Below are positions 1 to 7,448 of a stretch of DNA of 33,657 nt, piece after piece. A model generated the notes under the pieces. It was not told the origin of the DNA and did not search any database. It saw only the letters and a list, made by a program, of their open reading frames with translations. Source of the stretch: Jannaschia formosa (GTDB lineage Bacteria; Pseudomonadota; Alphaproteobacteria; Rhodobacterales; Rhodobacteraceae); contig NZ_QPLJ01000035.1 in assembly GCF_003340555.1 (NCBI RefSeq), positions 1 through 33,657 of the forward strand, read 5' to 3'. A program made the translations under genes and the position numbers. The stretch's first letter is position 1; each line of letters opens with the position of its first letter.

Positions 1-32
1 TCCAACTCGTCCCGCGTGATCGCAACCGTCAT
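1..32 (-). CDS. 5' end of an unidentified ORF running off the left edge
   Basis: Reading leftwards, an ATG at 32 opens ten codons (MTVAITRDEL) before the window ends. A GGGAGGG ribosome-binding site at 39-45 lies six bases upstream, which favours this ATG over the one at 38. It lies just beyond the broken end of an IS256 transposase remnant, so it may belong to another mobile element or to the native gene behind it. Too little is visible to name a family. Confidence 0.4.
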   Translation of the reverse strand, partial: MTVAITRDEL

Positions 33-124
33 CGCCATCCCTCCCGTCAACGAAAGAAGGGAATCACGGCCCGACAGCGCGCGCGCCTCACAATCGAGTC
101 AAAAAAGAGAGCCGTTGGTATTAC

Positions 125-328
125 CTGCCGGTCGCGATGCCCGTTGCGCCAGCCGCGTGGGCCTTTCTCCGACCGCTCGTAGCGACCGCGCCCAAGAGCG
201 GCTTCCAGCTCCTCCTCGAGGATCGCCTCGATGAAGGCCCGGACACGACCGCGCACCCCATCCTCGATCGGATCGCTCCAGCCTTCCAGCATTGGCGCAG
301 TTGCGCACCCCGTCGTAGTCTCGTCCAT
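125..328 (-). pseudogene. IS256-family transposase, N-terminal fragment (remnant A)
   Basis: The reading frame from the ATG at 328 gives an IS256-type transposase N-terminus. It carries the segments WSDPIEDGVRGRVRAFIEA, ILEEELEAALGRGRYER and GPRGWRNGHRDRQ, the region that normally precedes the DDE catalytic core. Homology stops abruptly at about 125. The open frame then runs on through unrelated residues to 47, so the catalytic domain is missing and the gene is dead. The frame stays open upstream to 376, but those residues do not look like transposase. The terminus of this element is probably at about 427, where a partial inverted-repeat-like sequence (GGTGGTGGAGAT on the minus strand) occurs. 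What cut the element at 125 is not identified. Confidence 0.7.
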
Positions 329-427
329 GGCGTGGTCTCCACGGCGGCGGCAACCGCCGTTCTGCGTTGGTTTCAAACCCGGAGACTACGCCAACCTCAA
401 ATCTCCACCACCTTCACGACGGCACCC
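125..427 (-). mobile_element. IS256-family insertion sequence remnant A, 5' end only
   Basis: This span holds the 5' terminus and N-terminal transposase fragment of an IS256-family element facing left. On the minus strand the terminus reads GGGTGCCGTC followed by GAAGGTGGTGGAGAT. A closely similar terminus occurs at 33538-33565 on the plus strand. It abuts base 428, where the C-terminal frame of a second IS256-type transposase begins, so A appears inserted in that element. The exact boundary is inferred from where the two homologies stop, not from an identified target duplication. Confidence 0.5.
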
Positions 428-547
428 GGCGCGCTGATGCTCGAGACAAACGACGAGTGGGCGGTCGCGCGGCGCTACAGGTCTCTTGAAACGCTCGCCC
501 GCGTCACAGACAATCCCACCGTCAGGCTGCCAGCCGTGGCAACTTGA
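428..547 (+). pseudogene. IS256-family transposase, C-terminal fragment (remnant B)
   Basis: The last 39 codons before the stop at 545-547 read as an IS256-type transposase C-terminus, with GALMLETNDEWAVARRY followed by RSLETLARV and ending LPAVAT. This is the usual family ending, where the LLE-NDEW-RRYMSLE pattern precedes a short tail. The frame is open upstream to 137, but that part runs antisense through remnant A and is unrelated. The bulk of the transposase, including the catalytic residues, is therefore missing. Its orientation is opposite to remnant A, which shows these are two different elements. Confidence 0.65.
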
Positions 548-599
548 TCAAGCCCTGACCTCTCCGAGGCTCGGCGCTCCTACACCACGTCGGGGGACG
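428..599 (+). mobile_element. IS256-family insertion sequence remnant B, 3' end
   Basis: This covers the C-terminal transposase fragment plus about 50 bases that end in CTACACCACGTCGGGGGAC (579-597). That sequence resembles the right terminal repeat of IS256-family elements, which typically contains ACACCAC followed by a run of G and GAC. Immediately after it a DUF302 coding frame continues without its start. Element B therefore appears to have inserted into that gene and later been split by remnant A. Confidence 0.5.
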
Positions 600-1053
600 T
601 TATCCCCACGTCCTGCTCCCGCTTCCCGCCACGGCCCAGCCTGTTGCCGACCTCACCCGGCGTGAGGGGTGGGAGGTCCGGCGGACGGAGAAGGGCTTCG
701 ACGCGCTCGTCGCCGACACCCGCGCGGCGGCGGGGGCGGGCGGGCTGGCCGTTGTCACCATGGCCGGGCCTCCCGCGACCGCGGCGCAGCGGGGGATCGA
801 GATCCCGGGCAACCGGGTGCTGGGGCTCTTCAACAACGATTTAGCGGTCCGAGTGCTGAGATTATCGACGGCAGCGATGATCGAGGCGCCGATCCGGGTC
901 TACGTCACCGAGAACGCGGACGGGACGGCCACGCTTTCCTACATCCGGCCTTCGATCCGGCTCGCGCCCTATGCCGAGGGGGCGCTGGGGTTGGATGGTA
1001 TCGCGGCAGAGCTCGACGCCGCCTCCGCCGCCGACGACGCAGCGACCCGCTGA
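600..1053 (+). pseudogene. DUF302-family protein, 5'-truncated by an IS element
   Basis: The frame is open from about 559 and gains protein-like content at 604. LLPLPATAQ looks like the last part of a signal peptide with an AxA-type cleavage site. It is followed by a DUF302 domain: VADLTRREGWEVRRTEKGFD, then IEIPGNRVLGLFNN, AAMIEAPIRVYVTENADG and ATLSYIRPS. DUF302 proteins are small secreted or cytosolic proteins of unknown function. The true start and the beginning of the signal peptide are missing, and an IS256 end lies directly upstream, so the gene is most likely inactivated. The ATG at 760 is internal to the domain and not a plausible native start. The 3' end overlaps the convergent lysR gene by 85 bases. 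Confidence 0.6.
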
Positions 1054-1871
1054 CCCAGCAACGCGGCCATTGTCCCGGCCGCCTCGTCGAGCGGCGTGTC
1101 GAGCCGGGTGACGAGGACCAGGGCGCGCACGGACTCGGTCGGCTCGGCCAGGAACGGGCGGCGGGCGCGGGCCAGGTCGATCTCGGGCAGGATCGTGCGG
1201 CCGACGCCGTCGTCGAGGCAGGCGACGATGGTCTCGACATGGTCGAGCACCAGTCGCGGCGCGTCGCGCAGGGCCGGGCGGTCGGCGAGTTCGGCGGCGA
1301 TGACGCGGCCGATCCCGGTCGTCGGTGCGAAGTGCAGGAAGGGCAGGGCGCCACCTCCGGGCGGGCTGGCCAGGATCAGCCGGTCGCGGGACAGCACCGT
1401 GTGGCGGCAGCCACCCAGCGGCACGCCCGTGGCGGTGACGACCCCGGCGTCGAGCGCGCCTTCGGCCACCAGCGACTCCAGCGTCTCCGACAGGCCGGTG
1501 CGCAGGTCGAACCGGGCATGGGGCAGGGCGCCAGCCGCCCCGCGCAGGAAACCCGGCAGGAGCCGCGCGCTCGCGCTCGCCACCAGCCCAAGGCGGAACC
1601 GCCCGGCGAGCGGCGCGTCGGGGCCGGTCAGCACGCGCAGCCTGTCCTCGGCGGCCAGCACCTCCTCGGCGCCCTCGGCCACGCGGCGGCCCAGCGGCGT
1701 CAGCCTTGGGGGCCGGGTGGCGCGGTCGAAGATCTCCGCGCCGAGCTGCGCCTCCAGCGCCTTCATCTGCATCGACACCGCCGAGAGCGTCATGTGCAGC
1801 CGCTCCGCCGCCTCCCGGAAGGAGCCGAGCCGCGCGATCTCGCGCAGGGTGCGCAGGTCCCGGTTCTGCAT
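969..1871 (-). CDS. LysR-family transcriptional regulator
   Basis: A 300-residue LysR-type regulator. The N-terminal winged helix-turn-helix is at about residues 1-60, with LREIARLGSFREAAERLHMT then LSAVSMQMKALEAQLGAEIF, followed by the usual wing and linker helix and a substrate-binding effector domain. The start is the ATG at 1871, with AGGTGA about eight bases upstream. A TTG at 1877 is also in frame but less likely. It is divergent from the dehydrogenase/TDP-enzyme/CoA-transferase operon across about 94 bases, the classical LysR arrangement, so it probably controls that operon in response to a pathway metabolite. The last 30 residues are low-complexity Ala/Ser and extend into the convergent DUF302 remnant. 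Confidence 0.9.
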   Translation of the reverse strand: MQNRDLRTLREIARLGSFREAAERLHMTLSAVSMQMKALEAQLGAEIFDRATRPPRLTPLGRRVAEGAEEVLAAEDRLRVLTGPDAPLAGRFRLGLVASASARLLPGFLRGAAGALPHARFDLRTGLSETLESLVAEGALDAGVVTATGVPLGGCRHTVLSRDRLILASPPGGGALPFLHFAPTTGIGRVIAAELADRPALRDAPRLVLDHVETIVACLDDGVGRTILPEIDLARARRPFLAEPTESVRALVLVTRLDTPLDEAAGTMAALLGQRVAASSAAEAASSSAAIPSNPSAPSA

Positions 1872-1874
1872 CTT

Positions 1875-1891
1875 CAATTCACCTGAACTTG
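1875..1891. promoter_or_regulatory. Candidate operator: short inverted repeat upstream of lysR
   Basis: The spacer between lysR and the acyl-CoA dehydrogenase gene contains an imperfect inverted repeat, CAATTCA-CC-TGAACTTG, with one unpaired base. It sits just upstream of the lysR start and overlaps the lysR ribosome-binding region. LysR proteins commonly bind imperfect dyads in such divergent spacers and repress themselves. No promoter boxes could be fixed with confidence, so this is only a candidate site. Confidence 0.3.
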
Positions 1892-1965
1892 CGATCCATC
1901 CTAATTCGATTGTCCTGTAGTAGCCGCCGCGTCACCCTCGGGACAAGCGATAGGAGGAGGTCCCT

Positions 1966-3111
1966 ATGTCCGATCACCTGACCCGCGCCCGCGCGCTGCT
2001 GCCCCACTTCCGCGACCGCGCCGCCACCTGGGACCGGGAGCGGCGCTATTGCCACGAGAACGTCGCCGACCTGGCCCGCGCCGGTCTGATGGGCATGTCC
2101 ATCCCGGCGGCCCAAGGCGGCCCGGGCCTGACCCTGTCGGAGATCGTTCCCATCGTCGAGGCGGTCTCCGGCGCCTGCACGCTGACCGGCCGTGTGCTGG
2201 TCGAGGGCAACATGGGCGCGCTGAGCGCCGTGATGGCCTATGGCACGAAGGCGCAGAAGGACCTCGCCGCGGGGCTGGTGCTGGCGGGCGACAAGCCGGC
2301 GATCTGCATCACCGAGCCGGGCGCCGGCTCCGACGCGACGGCGATGACCACCCGGGCGACGCCGGTGCCGGGCGGCTACCGGCTGGACGGCGTGAAGCAC
2401 TGGATTACCGGGGGCGGCGTCTCCCGCCTGCATCTGGTCTTCGCGCAGGCCCCGGACGGCATTCGCGGCTTCCTGACCACCCCGGGCCGGGGTCTCGCCG
2501 TCGCGCGGCTGGAGCGGACGATGGGCCTCTGCGGGATGCCCGAGGCGGAGCTGCGCTTCGAGAACCACTTCGTCCCCGAACAGATGATGGTTCCCGAGGC
2601 CGGATTCGGAAAGCTGATCGACGCCTACAACACGCAGCGCGTCGGCGCCGGGACCATCGCTCTCGGCGTGGCGGCCGAGGCGGCGGAGCGGGCGCGTCGC
2701 TACCTTGACCAGCGCCAGCAGTTCGGCCGCCCCCTGTCGGACTTCCAGGGCCTGCAATGGTTGCTCGCCGACATGGATACGGAGCTGGAGGCCGCGCGCC
2801 TGATGCTGCGCGACGCGGCCGCCTCGGCCGACCCCTTCCCCGACCGCACCAAGGCGGCGCGGGCCAAGCTGCTCGCCTCCGAGACGGCGGTGCGCGTCGT
2901 CGACCGGGCGCTCCAGATGTTCGGCGCGCGCGGCTATGGCGCGGACGAACCGCTGGAGCGGATGTATCGCGACGTCCGCATGTTCACCATCGGCGGCGGC
3001 ACGGCGCAGGTGCTGCGCAACCAGATCGCCGCCCATCTCCTGGGGCGGAAGCTGCCCCAGACGCGACCCGCCGTTGACGCCCGCGAAGGGGCTGGTATGG
3101 CAGCGGAATGA
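1966..3111 (+). CDS. Acyl-CoA dehydrogenase-family flavoprotein with atypical active site
   Basis: A 381-residue protein with the acyl-CoA dehydrogenase fold. The flavin-contacting ITEPGAGSDA is at residues 115-124, KHWITGG at 144-150, QQFGRPLSDFQ in the C-terminal helical domain, and QMFGARGYGADEPLERMYRD near the end. The family oxidises acyl-CoA thioesters at C2-C3 using FAD. Two features are odd. The position of the usual catalytic Glu (YEGT motif) is IGGGTAQ, with Gly at about residue 344. The alternative base position used by isovaleryl-CoA dehydrogenase appears to be Gln224 (NTQRV). The enzyme may use another base or catalyse another flavin reaction. A strong GGAGGAGG site at 1953-1960 supports the start. 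Its stop overlaps the next start as ATGA, so the genes are translationally coupled. Confidence 0.85.
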   Translation: MSDHLTRARALLPHFRDRAATWDRERRYCHENVADLARAGLMGMSIPAAQGGPGLTLSEIVPIVEAVSGACTLTGRVLVEGNMGALSAVMAYGTKAQKDLAAGLVLAGDKPAICITEPGAGSDATAMTTRATPVPGGYRLDGVKHWITGGGVSRLHLVFAQAPDGIRGFLTTPGRGLAVARLERTMGLCGMPEAELRFENHFVPEQMMVPEAGFGKLIDAYNTQRVGAGTIALGVAAEAAERARRYLDQRQQFGRPLSDFQGLQWLLADMDTELEAARLMLRDAAASADPFPDRTKAARAKLLASETAVRVVDRALQMFGARGYGADEPLERMYRDVRMFTIGGGTAQVLRNQIAAHLLGRKLPQTRPAVDAREGAGMAAE

Positions 3112-4715
3112 GCCAGATCCGAGCCGCAGACGCCCTTGCCCGAAGACTCCACGCCGCGGGGTGCCGACGCGCCTTCGGCATGCCCGGCGGCGAGGTGCTG
3201 ACCCTCGTCGACGCGCTGGAGGCCGCGGGCATCGAGTTCGTCCTTTCCCACCACGAGACCGCCGCCGGCTTCATCGCCGAGGGCGGTCACCACATGGACG
3301 GCGCCCCCGCCATCCTGGTCGCGACCGTCGGCCCGGGCGCGATGAACGGCGTGAACTTCGTGGCCAATGCCGAGCAGGACCGCGTGCCCGTCATCGTGCT
3401 AACCGGGCGGATCGACCAGGACGAGGCGGAGACCTACAATCACCAGCTTCTCGATCAGGCCGCCGTCTTCGCGCCGATCACGAAGGCGACCTTCACCCTG
3501 AACGCCGGCGCGGCCGCCGTGCAGGCCGACAAGGCCGTTCGCATCGCCACCGGCGGGGCGGGCGGCCGGGCGGGTCCCGTCCATATCGACGTGCCGATCT
3601 CGGTCGCCGACGCGATGGTGCCGGATGTTCCGGTCCACCGCCCCGACAGCGCCCTGGCGGCCATCGGGCCGGATGCGCTTGCAAAGGCGCGTGACTGGCT
3701 GGCGAAGGCCGAGCGTCCGATCATGCTGGCCGGGCTCGACGCGGTGCGCGACGAGGCGGGCGAAGCGATCCGCGGCTTCTGCGAAGCGCATGGCGTGCCA
3801 CTCGTCACCAGCTACAAAGGCAAGGGTCTGCTTCCTGAAGATCACCCGCTAAGCCTCGGCGGAGCAGGACTTTCCCCCCTGGCCGGTTCGCATCTCCTGC
3901 CGCTCTTCCGCGAGGCGGACCTGATCCTGCTCGCGGGCTACGACCCGATCGAGATGCGCCCCGGCTGGCGTGGCGTCTGGGACCCGGCAGAGCAGAACGT
4001 GATCGACATCTGCCACGACGCCAACCTGCACGGGATGCACGGCGCCACGCTGGAGGTGATCGCCCCGGTCGGCCCCACGCTCGACGCGATCCGCGAGGGC
4101 GTGACCCCGCGCGAGGTCTGGGACATCTCCGACACGCGGCGTGCGCTGCGCGAGGCCTTCTCGGTCAAGGGCTGGGGTCCCGACGCCATCGTCGCGGCCT
4201 GCCGCGCCGCCTGCCCGCCGGGCACGGTCGCCACGGTGGACAGCGGCGCGCATCGCATCCTGCTCAGCCAGATGTGGGAATGCGACGGCCCGCGCCAGCT
4301 GCTGCAATCTACCGGCCTCTGCACCATGGGCTGCGCCATCCCGCTGGCCATCGGCGCCAAGCGCGCCGCGCCCGAGACCCCGGTGATCGGCTTCATGGGC
4401 GACGCAGGCTTCCTGATGGTCGCCGGAGAGCTCGCCTCCGCCGCCGCCCTGGGCCTGCCGGTCGTCTTCGTCGTCTTCGTCGACCGGTCCCTTTCGCTGA
4501 TCGAACTCAAGCAGAGGCAGCGGCAGATGCGGAATGCAGGCGTCGATTTTGACCGTCTCGATTATGCCGCGATCGCCCGGGGCTTCGGCGGTCACGGCGT
4601 CACGGTCAACGATGCCAAGGCTTTGCAGGACGAAGTTGAGACCGCCTTGAGCGCCGACCGCTTCACCGTGATCGCAGCCGAATTCGACAGGAAGGCCTAT
4701 GACGGACGCATCTGA
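3108..4715 (+). CDS. Thiamine-diphosphate enzyme of the acetolactate synthase family
   Basis: A 535-residue three-domain TDP enzyme. The N-terminal Pyr domain has the cofactor-activating Glu50 in SHHETAAGF, the central domain is at about 190-335, and the C-terminal PP domain has the metal/diphosphate motif at 431-461. That motif is unusual: GDAGF replaces GDG, and the Asn that normally closes it is Asp459 in VFVDRSLSLIELKQ. Relatives include acetolactate synthase, oxalyl-CoA decarboxylase, 2-hydroxyacyl-CoA lyase and sulfoacetaldehyde acetyltransferase. The neighbouring CoA-transferase and dehydrogenase argue for 2-oxo- or 2-hydroxy-acid chemistry rather than branched-chain amino acid synthesis, and no small subunit is present. 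Exact activity cannot be assigned. It overlaps the dehydrogenase gene by 4 bases and the CoA-transferase gene by 17. Confidence 0.85.
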   Translation: MSQIRAADALARRLHAAGCRRAFGMPGGEVLTLVDALEAAGIEFVLSHHETAAGFIAEGGHHMDGAPAILVATVGPGAMNGVNFVANAEQDRVPVIVLTGRIDQDEAETYNHQLLDQAAVFAPITKATFTLNAGAAAVQADKAVRIATGGAGGRAGPVHIDVPISVADAMVPDVPVHRPDSALAAIGPDALAKARDWLAKAERPIMLAGLDAVRDEAGEAIRGFCEAHGVPLVTSYKGKGLLPEDHPLSLGGAGLSPLAGSHLLPLFREADLILLAGYDPIEMRPGWRGVWDPAEQNVIDICHDANLHGMHGATLEVIAPVGPTLDAIREGVTPREVWDISDTRRALREAFSVKGWGPDAIVAACRAACPPGTVATVDSGAHRILLSQMWECDGPRQLLQSTGLCTMGCAIPLAIGAKRAAPETPVIGFMGDAGFLMVAGELASAAALGLPVVFVVFVDRSLSLIELKQRQRQMRNAGVDFDRLDYAAIARGFGGHGVTVNDAKALQDEVETALSADRFTVIAAEFDRKAYDGRI

Positions 4716-5898
4716 CCGGACCGGGCCGCTCGCCGGCGTCAAGGTCCTCGACCTCAGCCGCATCCTGGCCGGGCCGACCTGCACGCAGCTGCTCGGCGAT
4801 CTCGGGGCGACCGTGCTGAAGGTCGAGAATCCCGGCACCGGGGGTGACGACACCCGCCAATGGGGCCCGCCCTACGTGAAGGACGGCGCGGAAGATACGG
4901 ATCTGTCTGCATATTTCATGTGTGCCAACCGCAACAAGCTGTCGATCGCCATCGACATCGCCACGCCCGGGGGTCAGGCGCAGGTGCGAAGGCTCGCCGG
5001 CCATGCGGACATCTTCATCGAGAACTTCAAGCCCGGCGGCCTCGCCAAGTACGGGCTCGACCACGCCACGCTGACGGCGGCGCATCCGCGGCTTGTCTAC
5101 TGCTCCATCTCCGGTTTCGGCCAGACCGGGCCGAACCGCGACAAGCCGGGCTACGACCTGATGGCGCAGGGCTATGGCGGCATCATGTCCCTGACCGGAG
5201 AGCCGGAGGGCCAGCCGATGAAGGTCGGCGTCGGCATCGCCGACGTCATGTGCGGGATGTATGCAACCGTCGGCATCCTCGCCGCGCTGCGCCATGCCGA
5301 GGCGACGGGCGAGGGGCAGCATATCGACGTGGCCCTCGTCGACAGCCAGATCGCCTGGACCATCAACGAGGCCGTGAACACCCGCCTTTCGGGTCAGGCC
5401 CCGATCCGCCGCGGCAACAATCACCCGAACATCGTGCCCTACGGCGTCTACGAGACCGCCGATGGCCACGTCATCGTCGCCGTCGGCAACGACAGCCAGT
5501 TCTCGCGCTTCGTCGGCCTGTTCGGCCTGCCGGAGCTGGCCTCCGACCCCCGCTTCGCGACGAACCCCGCGCGGCTGGCGAACCGTGACGCGCTGGCCGA
5601 GTATCTGGTGCCTGCGCTGCGCAAGCTTCCGACCGCCGAGGTCACTGCGCGGATGGAGGGGGCGAAGGTCCCGGTCGGCCCGGTCAAGACGCTGCCGCAG
5701 GTTTTCGAGACCGAGCAGGTCCGCGCCCGCGGCATGGCGATCGACATGGAGACGGCGGGCAGCGCCGGCCCGCTGACCCTCCCGCTGCTCGGCAATCCGC
5801 TGAAGCTGTCGCGCACGCCCGTCACATACCGCCATCCGCCGCCGCGCTTCGGCGCCGACAGCGCGCGGCTCGACCGGGACGATCCCTTCGCCGGTTGA
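4699..5898 (+). CDS. Family III CoA-transferase (CaiB/Frc type)
   Basis: A 399-residue member of the CaiB/BaiF/formyl-CoA transferase family, full length for the group. N-terminal VKVLDLSRILAGPTCTQLLG and GATVLKVENPGTGGDDTR are family signatures. GYDLMAQGYGGIMSLTGEPE precedes the catalytic Asp at about residue 182 in VGIADVMCGMY, which forms the aspartyl-CoA anhydride in Frc. These enzymes move CoA from a donor such as succinyl-CoA to a free carboxylic acid. As the last gene of the trio it probably activates the pathway acid so that the dehydrogenase-like protein or the TDP enzyme can act on its CoA ester. The start ATG lies inside the end of the TDP-enzyme gene, with an AGGAAG site upstream. 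Confidence 0.9.
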   Translation: MTDASDRTGPLAGVKVLDLSRILAGPTCTQLLGDLGATVLKVENPGTGGDDTRQWGPPYVKDGAEDTDLSAYFMCANRNKLSIAIDIATPGGQAQVRRLAGHADIFIENFKPGGLAKYGLDHATLTAAHPRLVYCSISGFGQTGPNRDKPGYDLMAQGYGGIMSLTGEPEGQPMKVGVGIADVMCGMYATVGILAALRHAEATGEGQHIDVALVDSQIAWTINEAVNTRLSGQAPIRRGNNHPNIVPYGVYETADGHVIVAVGNDSQFSRFVGLFGLPELASDPRFATNPARLANRDALAEYLVPALRKLPTAEVTARMEGAKVPVGPVKTLPQVFETEQVRARGMAIDMETAGSAGPLTLPLLGNPLKLSRTPVTYRHPPPRFGADSARLDRDDPFAG

Positions 5899-5940
5899 CC
5901 GGCGACGGAACGCCCAAACGGTCCCCGGACCGACAGTTTT
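5889..5940 (+). terminator. Candidate terminator after the CoA-transferase operon
   Basis: Two small perfect hairpins follow each other. CGCCGG-TTGA-CCGGCG (5889-5904) has the stop codon in its loop. CGGTCC-CC-GGACCG (5919-5932) is followed five bases later by TTTT (5937-5940). The second could act as a weak intrinsic terminator. The distance to the T-run makes this uncertain. Confidence 0.4.
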
Positions 5941-6059
5941 CCGATCACCCCGCCCTGACGCGTCGTCACATGGCCGTTATGCGCCCGCCCGGGCCGTAGC
6001 GGGACGCAACCCCTGCGCGTAAGCCCGAGTCATAGCCAAGCGATGGAGAGGCCCCGTTG

Positions 6060-7421
6060 ATGAGCCGCCACGACGTCTTCGATCAGCCGGTGACGCTGGC
6101 CGACCCCTCCGCGCTCGGGGAATGGAACGCCATGTGCCTGGCCTTCCTGTCCCACGGCGCCGCCACGCCCGCGCATCTGGGCCGCCTGCTCGCGCTCGCC
6201 CCCGATCATCCGGCCGGCCATGCGCTCAAAGGCCTGTTCTGCGCCCTGCTGGGCCGCAGCGAGGTGCTGGCCGAGGCCCGCGCCGCCCTGGCGCGGGCCC
6301 GCGCCCTGCCACCGGGGAACCCGCGCGAACGGGCGCTGACCGCGGCGCTCGACGCGGTGCTGCAAAGGGCGCCGACCCGCGCCATCGCCGCGCTGGAGGA
6401 GGTGCTGCAAAAGGCCCCCTCCGACACCCTCCTGATGAAGCTGAGCCACGCGCTGCGATTCGTGATCGGCGACGCCGACGGAATGCGCCGGTCGGTCGAG
6501 ACCGTCCTGCCCGCGCATGACGCGGACCACGCCGGCAGGGGCTACGCGCTCGGCTGCCACGCCTTCGCGCTGGAGGAGACGGGCGACTATGCCGCCGCTG
6601 CGCGGGCCGGCCGCGCGGCGCTGACGCTTGCCCCCGACGATGCCTGGGGCCTGCACGCGGTCGCCCATGTCCACGACATGACCGGCGACGCGCAAGGCGG
6701 GCTGGCCTGGCTGGAGGGGCGGGAGGCCGCCTGGGCGCATTGCAACAATTTCCGCTTCCACGTCTGGTGGCACAAGGCGCTGATGCTGCTCGACCTCGGG
6801 CGGCTGGACGAGGCGCTGGCGCTCTATGACCACCATGTCCGGGCCGAGCGGACGGACGACTACCGCGACATCTCCAACGCGACCTCGCTCCTCTCCCGGC
6901 TGGAGCTGGAGGGCGTCGATGTCGGGGACCGCTGGGAAGAGCTGGCCGACCTGTCGGAGCGGCGGGCCGGGGACGGCTGCCTGATCTTCGCCGACCTGCA
7001 CTACATGCTGGCGCTCGCGGGCGACGCGCGCGACGGCGCGGCCGCGCGGCTTCTCGCGCGGCTGGCGGCCGACGCGGCACGGCCCGCCGACGAGGTCGCG
7101 GCGCGCATGGCCTGCCCGGGACTCACCGCCGCCCGCGGGCTGGAGGCCTTTGGCGAGGGCGACTACGCCACCGCCTTCGCACAGCTGCTGGCCGCGCGGC
7201 CCAGCATGCAGGCGGCCGGCGGCAGCCACGCCCAGCGCGACGTATTCGAGCGGATCACCATCGACGCAGGCATCCGCGCCGGCCGACTGGCCGAGGCGGA
7301 GCGCGTTCTGGCTGACCGGACGGCACGCCGCGGCGGCTTCGAGGACGGCTATGCGGCAGTGCGGCGAAGGCTTATAGCAGATGCAGCATCCGCCGCCTGT
7401 CCCGACGGCGCGCGCGCCTGA
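6060..7421 (+). CDS. TTC38-like tetratricopeptide repeat protein
   Basis: A 453-residue soluble helical-repeat protein without a signal peptide. It resembles the TTC38 group: HAGRGYALGCHAFALEETGD then YAAAARAGRAALTLAPDDAW and GLHAVAHVHDMTGD form the central TPR pair. RFHVWWHKALMLLDLGRLDE and ALALYDHHVR follow in the C-terminal half. The molecular role of this family is not known. It reads into opgC after 27 bases, so it is probably co-transcribed with the periplasmic glucan genes and could scaffold or regulate them, though that is inference. The ATG at 6060 is chosen over an in-frame TTG at 6057, with GGAGAG upstream. Confidence 0.85.
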   Translation: MSRHDVFDQPVTLADPSALGEWNAMCLAFLSHGAATPAHLGRLLALAPDHPAGHALKGLFCALLGRSEVLAEARAALARARALPPGNPRERALTAALDAVLQRAPTRAIAALEEVLQKAPSDTLLMKLSHALRFVIGDADGMRRSVETVLPAHDADHAGRGYALGCHAFALEETGDYAAAARAGRAALTLAPDDAWGLHAVAHVHDMTGDAQGGLAWLEGREAAWAHCNNFRFHVWWHKALMLLDLGRLDEALALYDHHVRAERTDDYRDISNATSLLSRLELEGVDVGDRWEELADLSERRAGDGCLIFADLHYMLALAGDARDGAAARLLARLAADAARPADEVAARMACPGLTAARGLEAFGEGDYATAFAQLLAARPSMQAAGGSHAQRDVFERITIDAGIRAGRLAEAERVLADRTARRGGFEDGYAAVRRRLIADAASAACPDGARA

Positions 7422-7448
7422 CCTGCCGATGATTCACGAGACCCCCCA

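Noticed and set aside
669-1886. 405-codon plus-strand open frame across the lysR region
   Set aside because: It is antisense to a clear LysR protein, has low-complexity Arg/Gly/Ala content and no family features. High GC opens such shadow frames.
4699-5898. Oxalate degradation (Frc/Oxc) as the role of the CoA-transferase and TDP enzyme
   Set aside because: The TDP enzyme's cofactor and active-site segments do not look like oxalyl-CoA decarboxylase, and a dehydrogenase-like flavoprotein has no place in that pathway.
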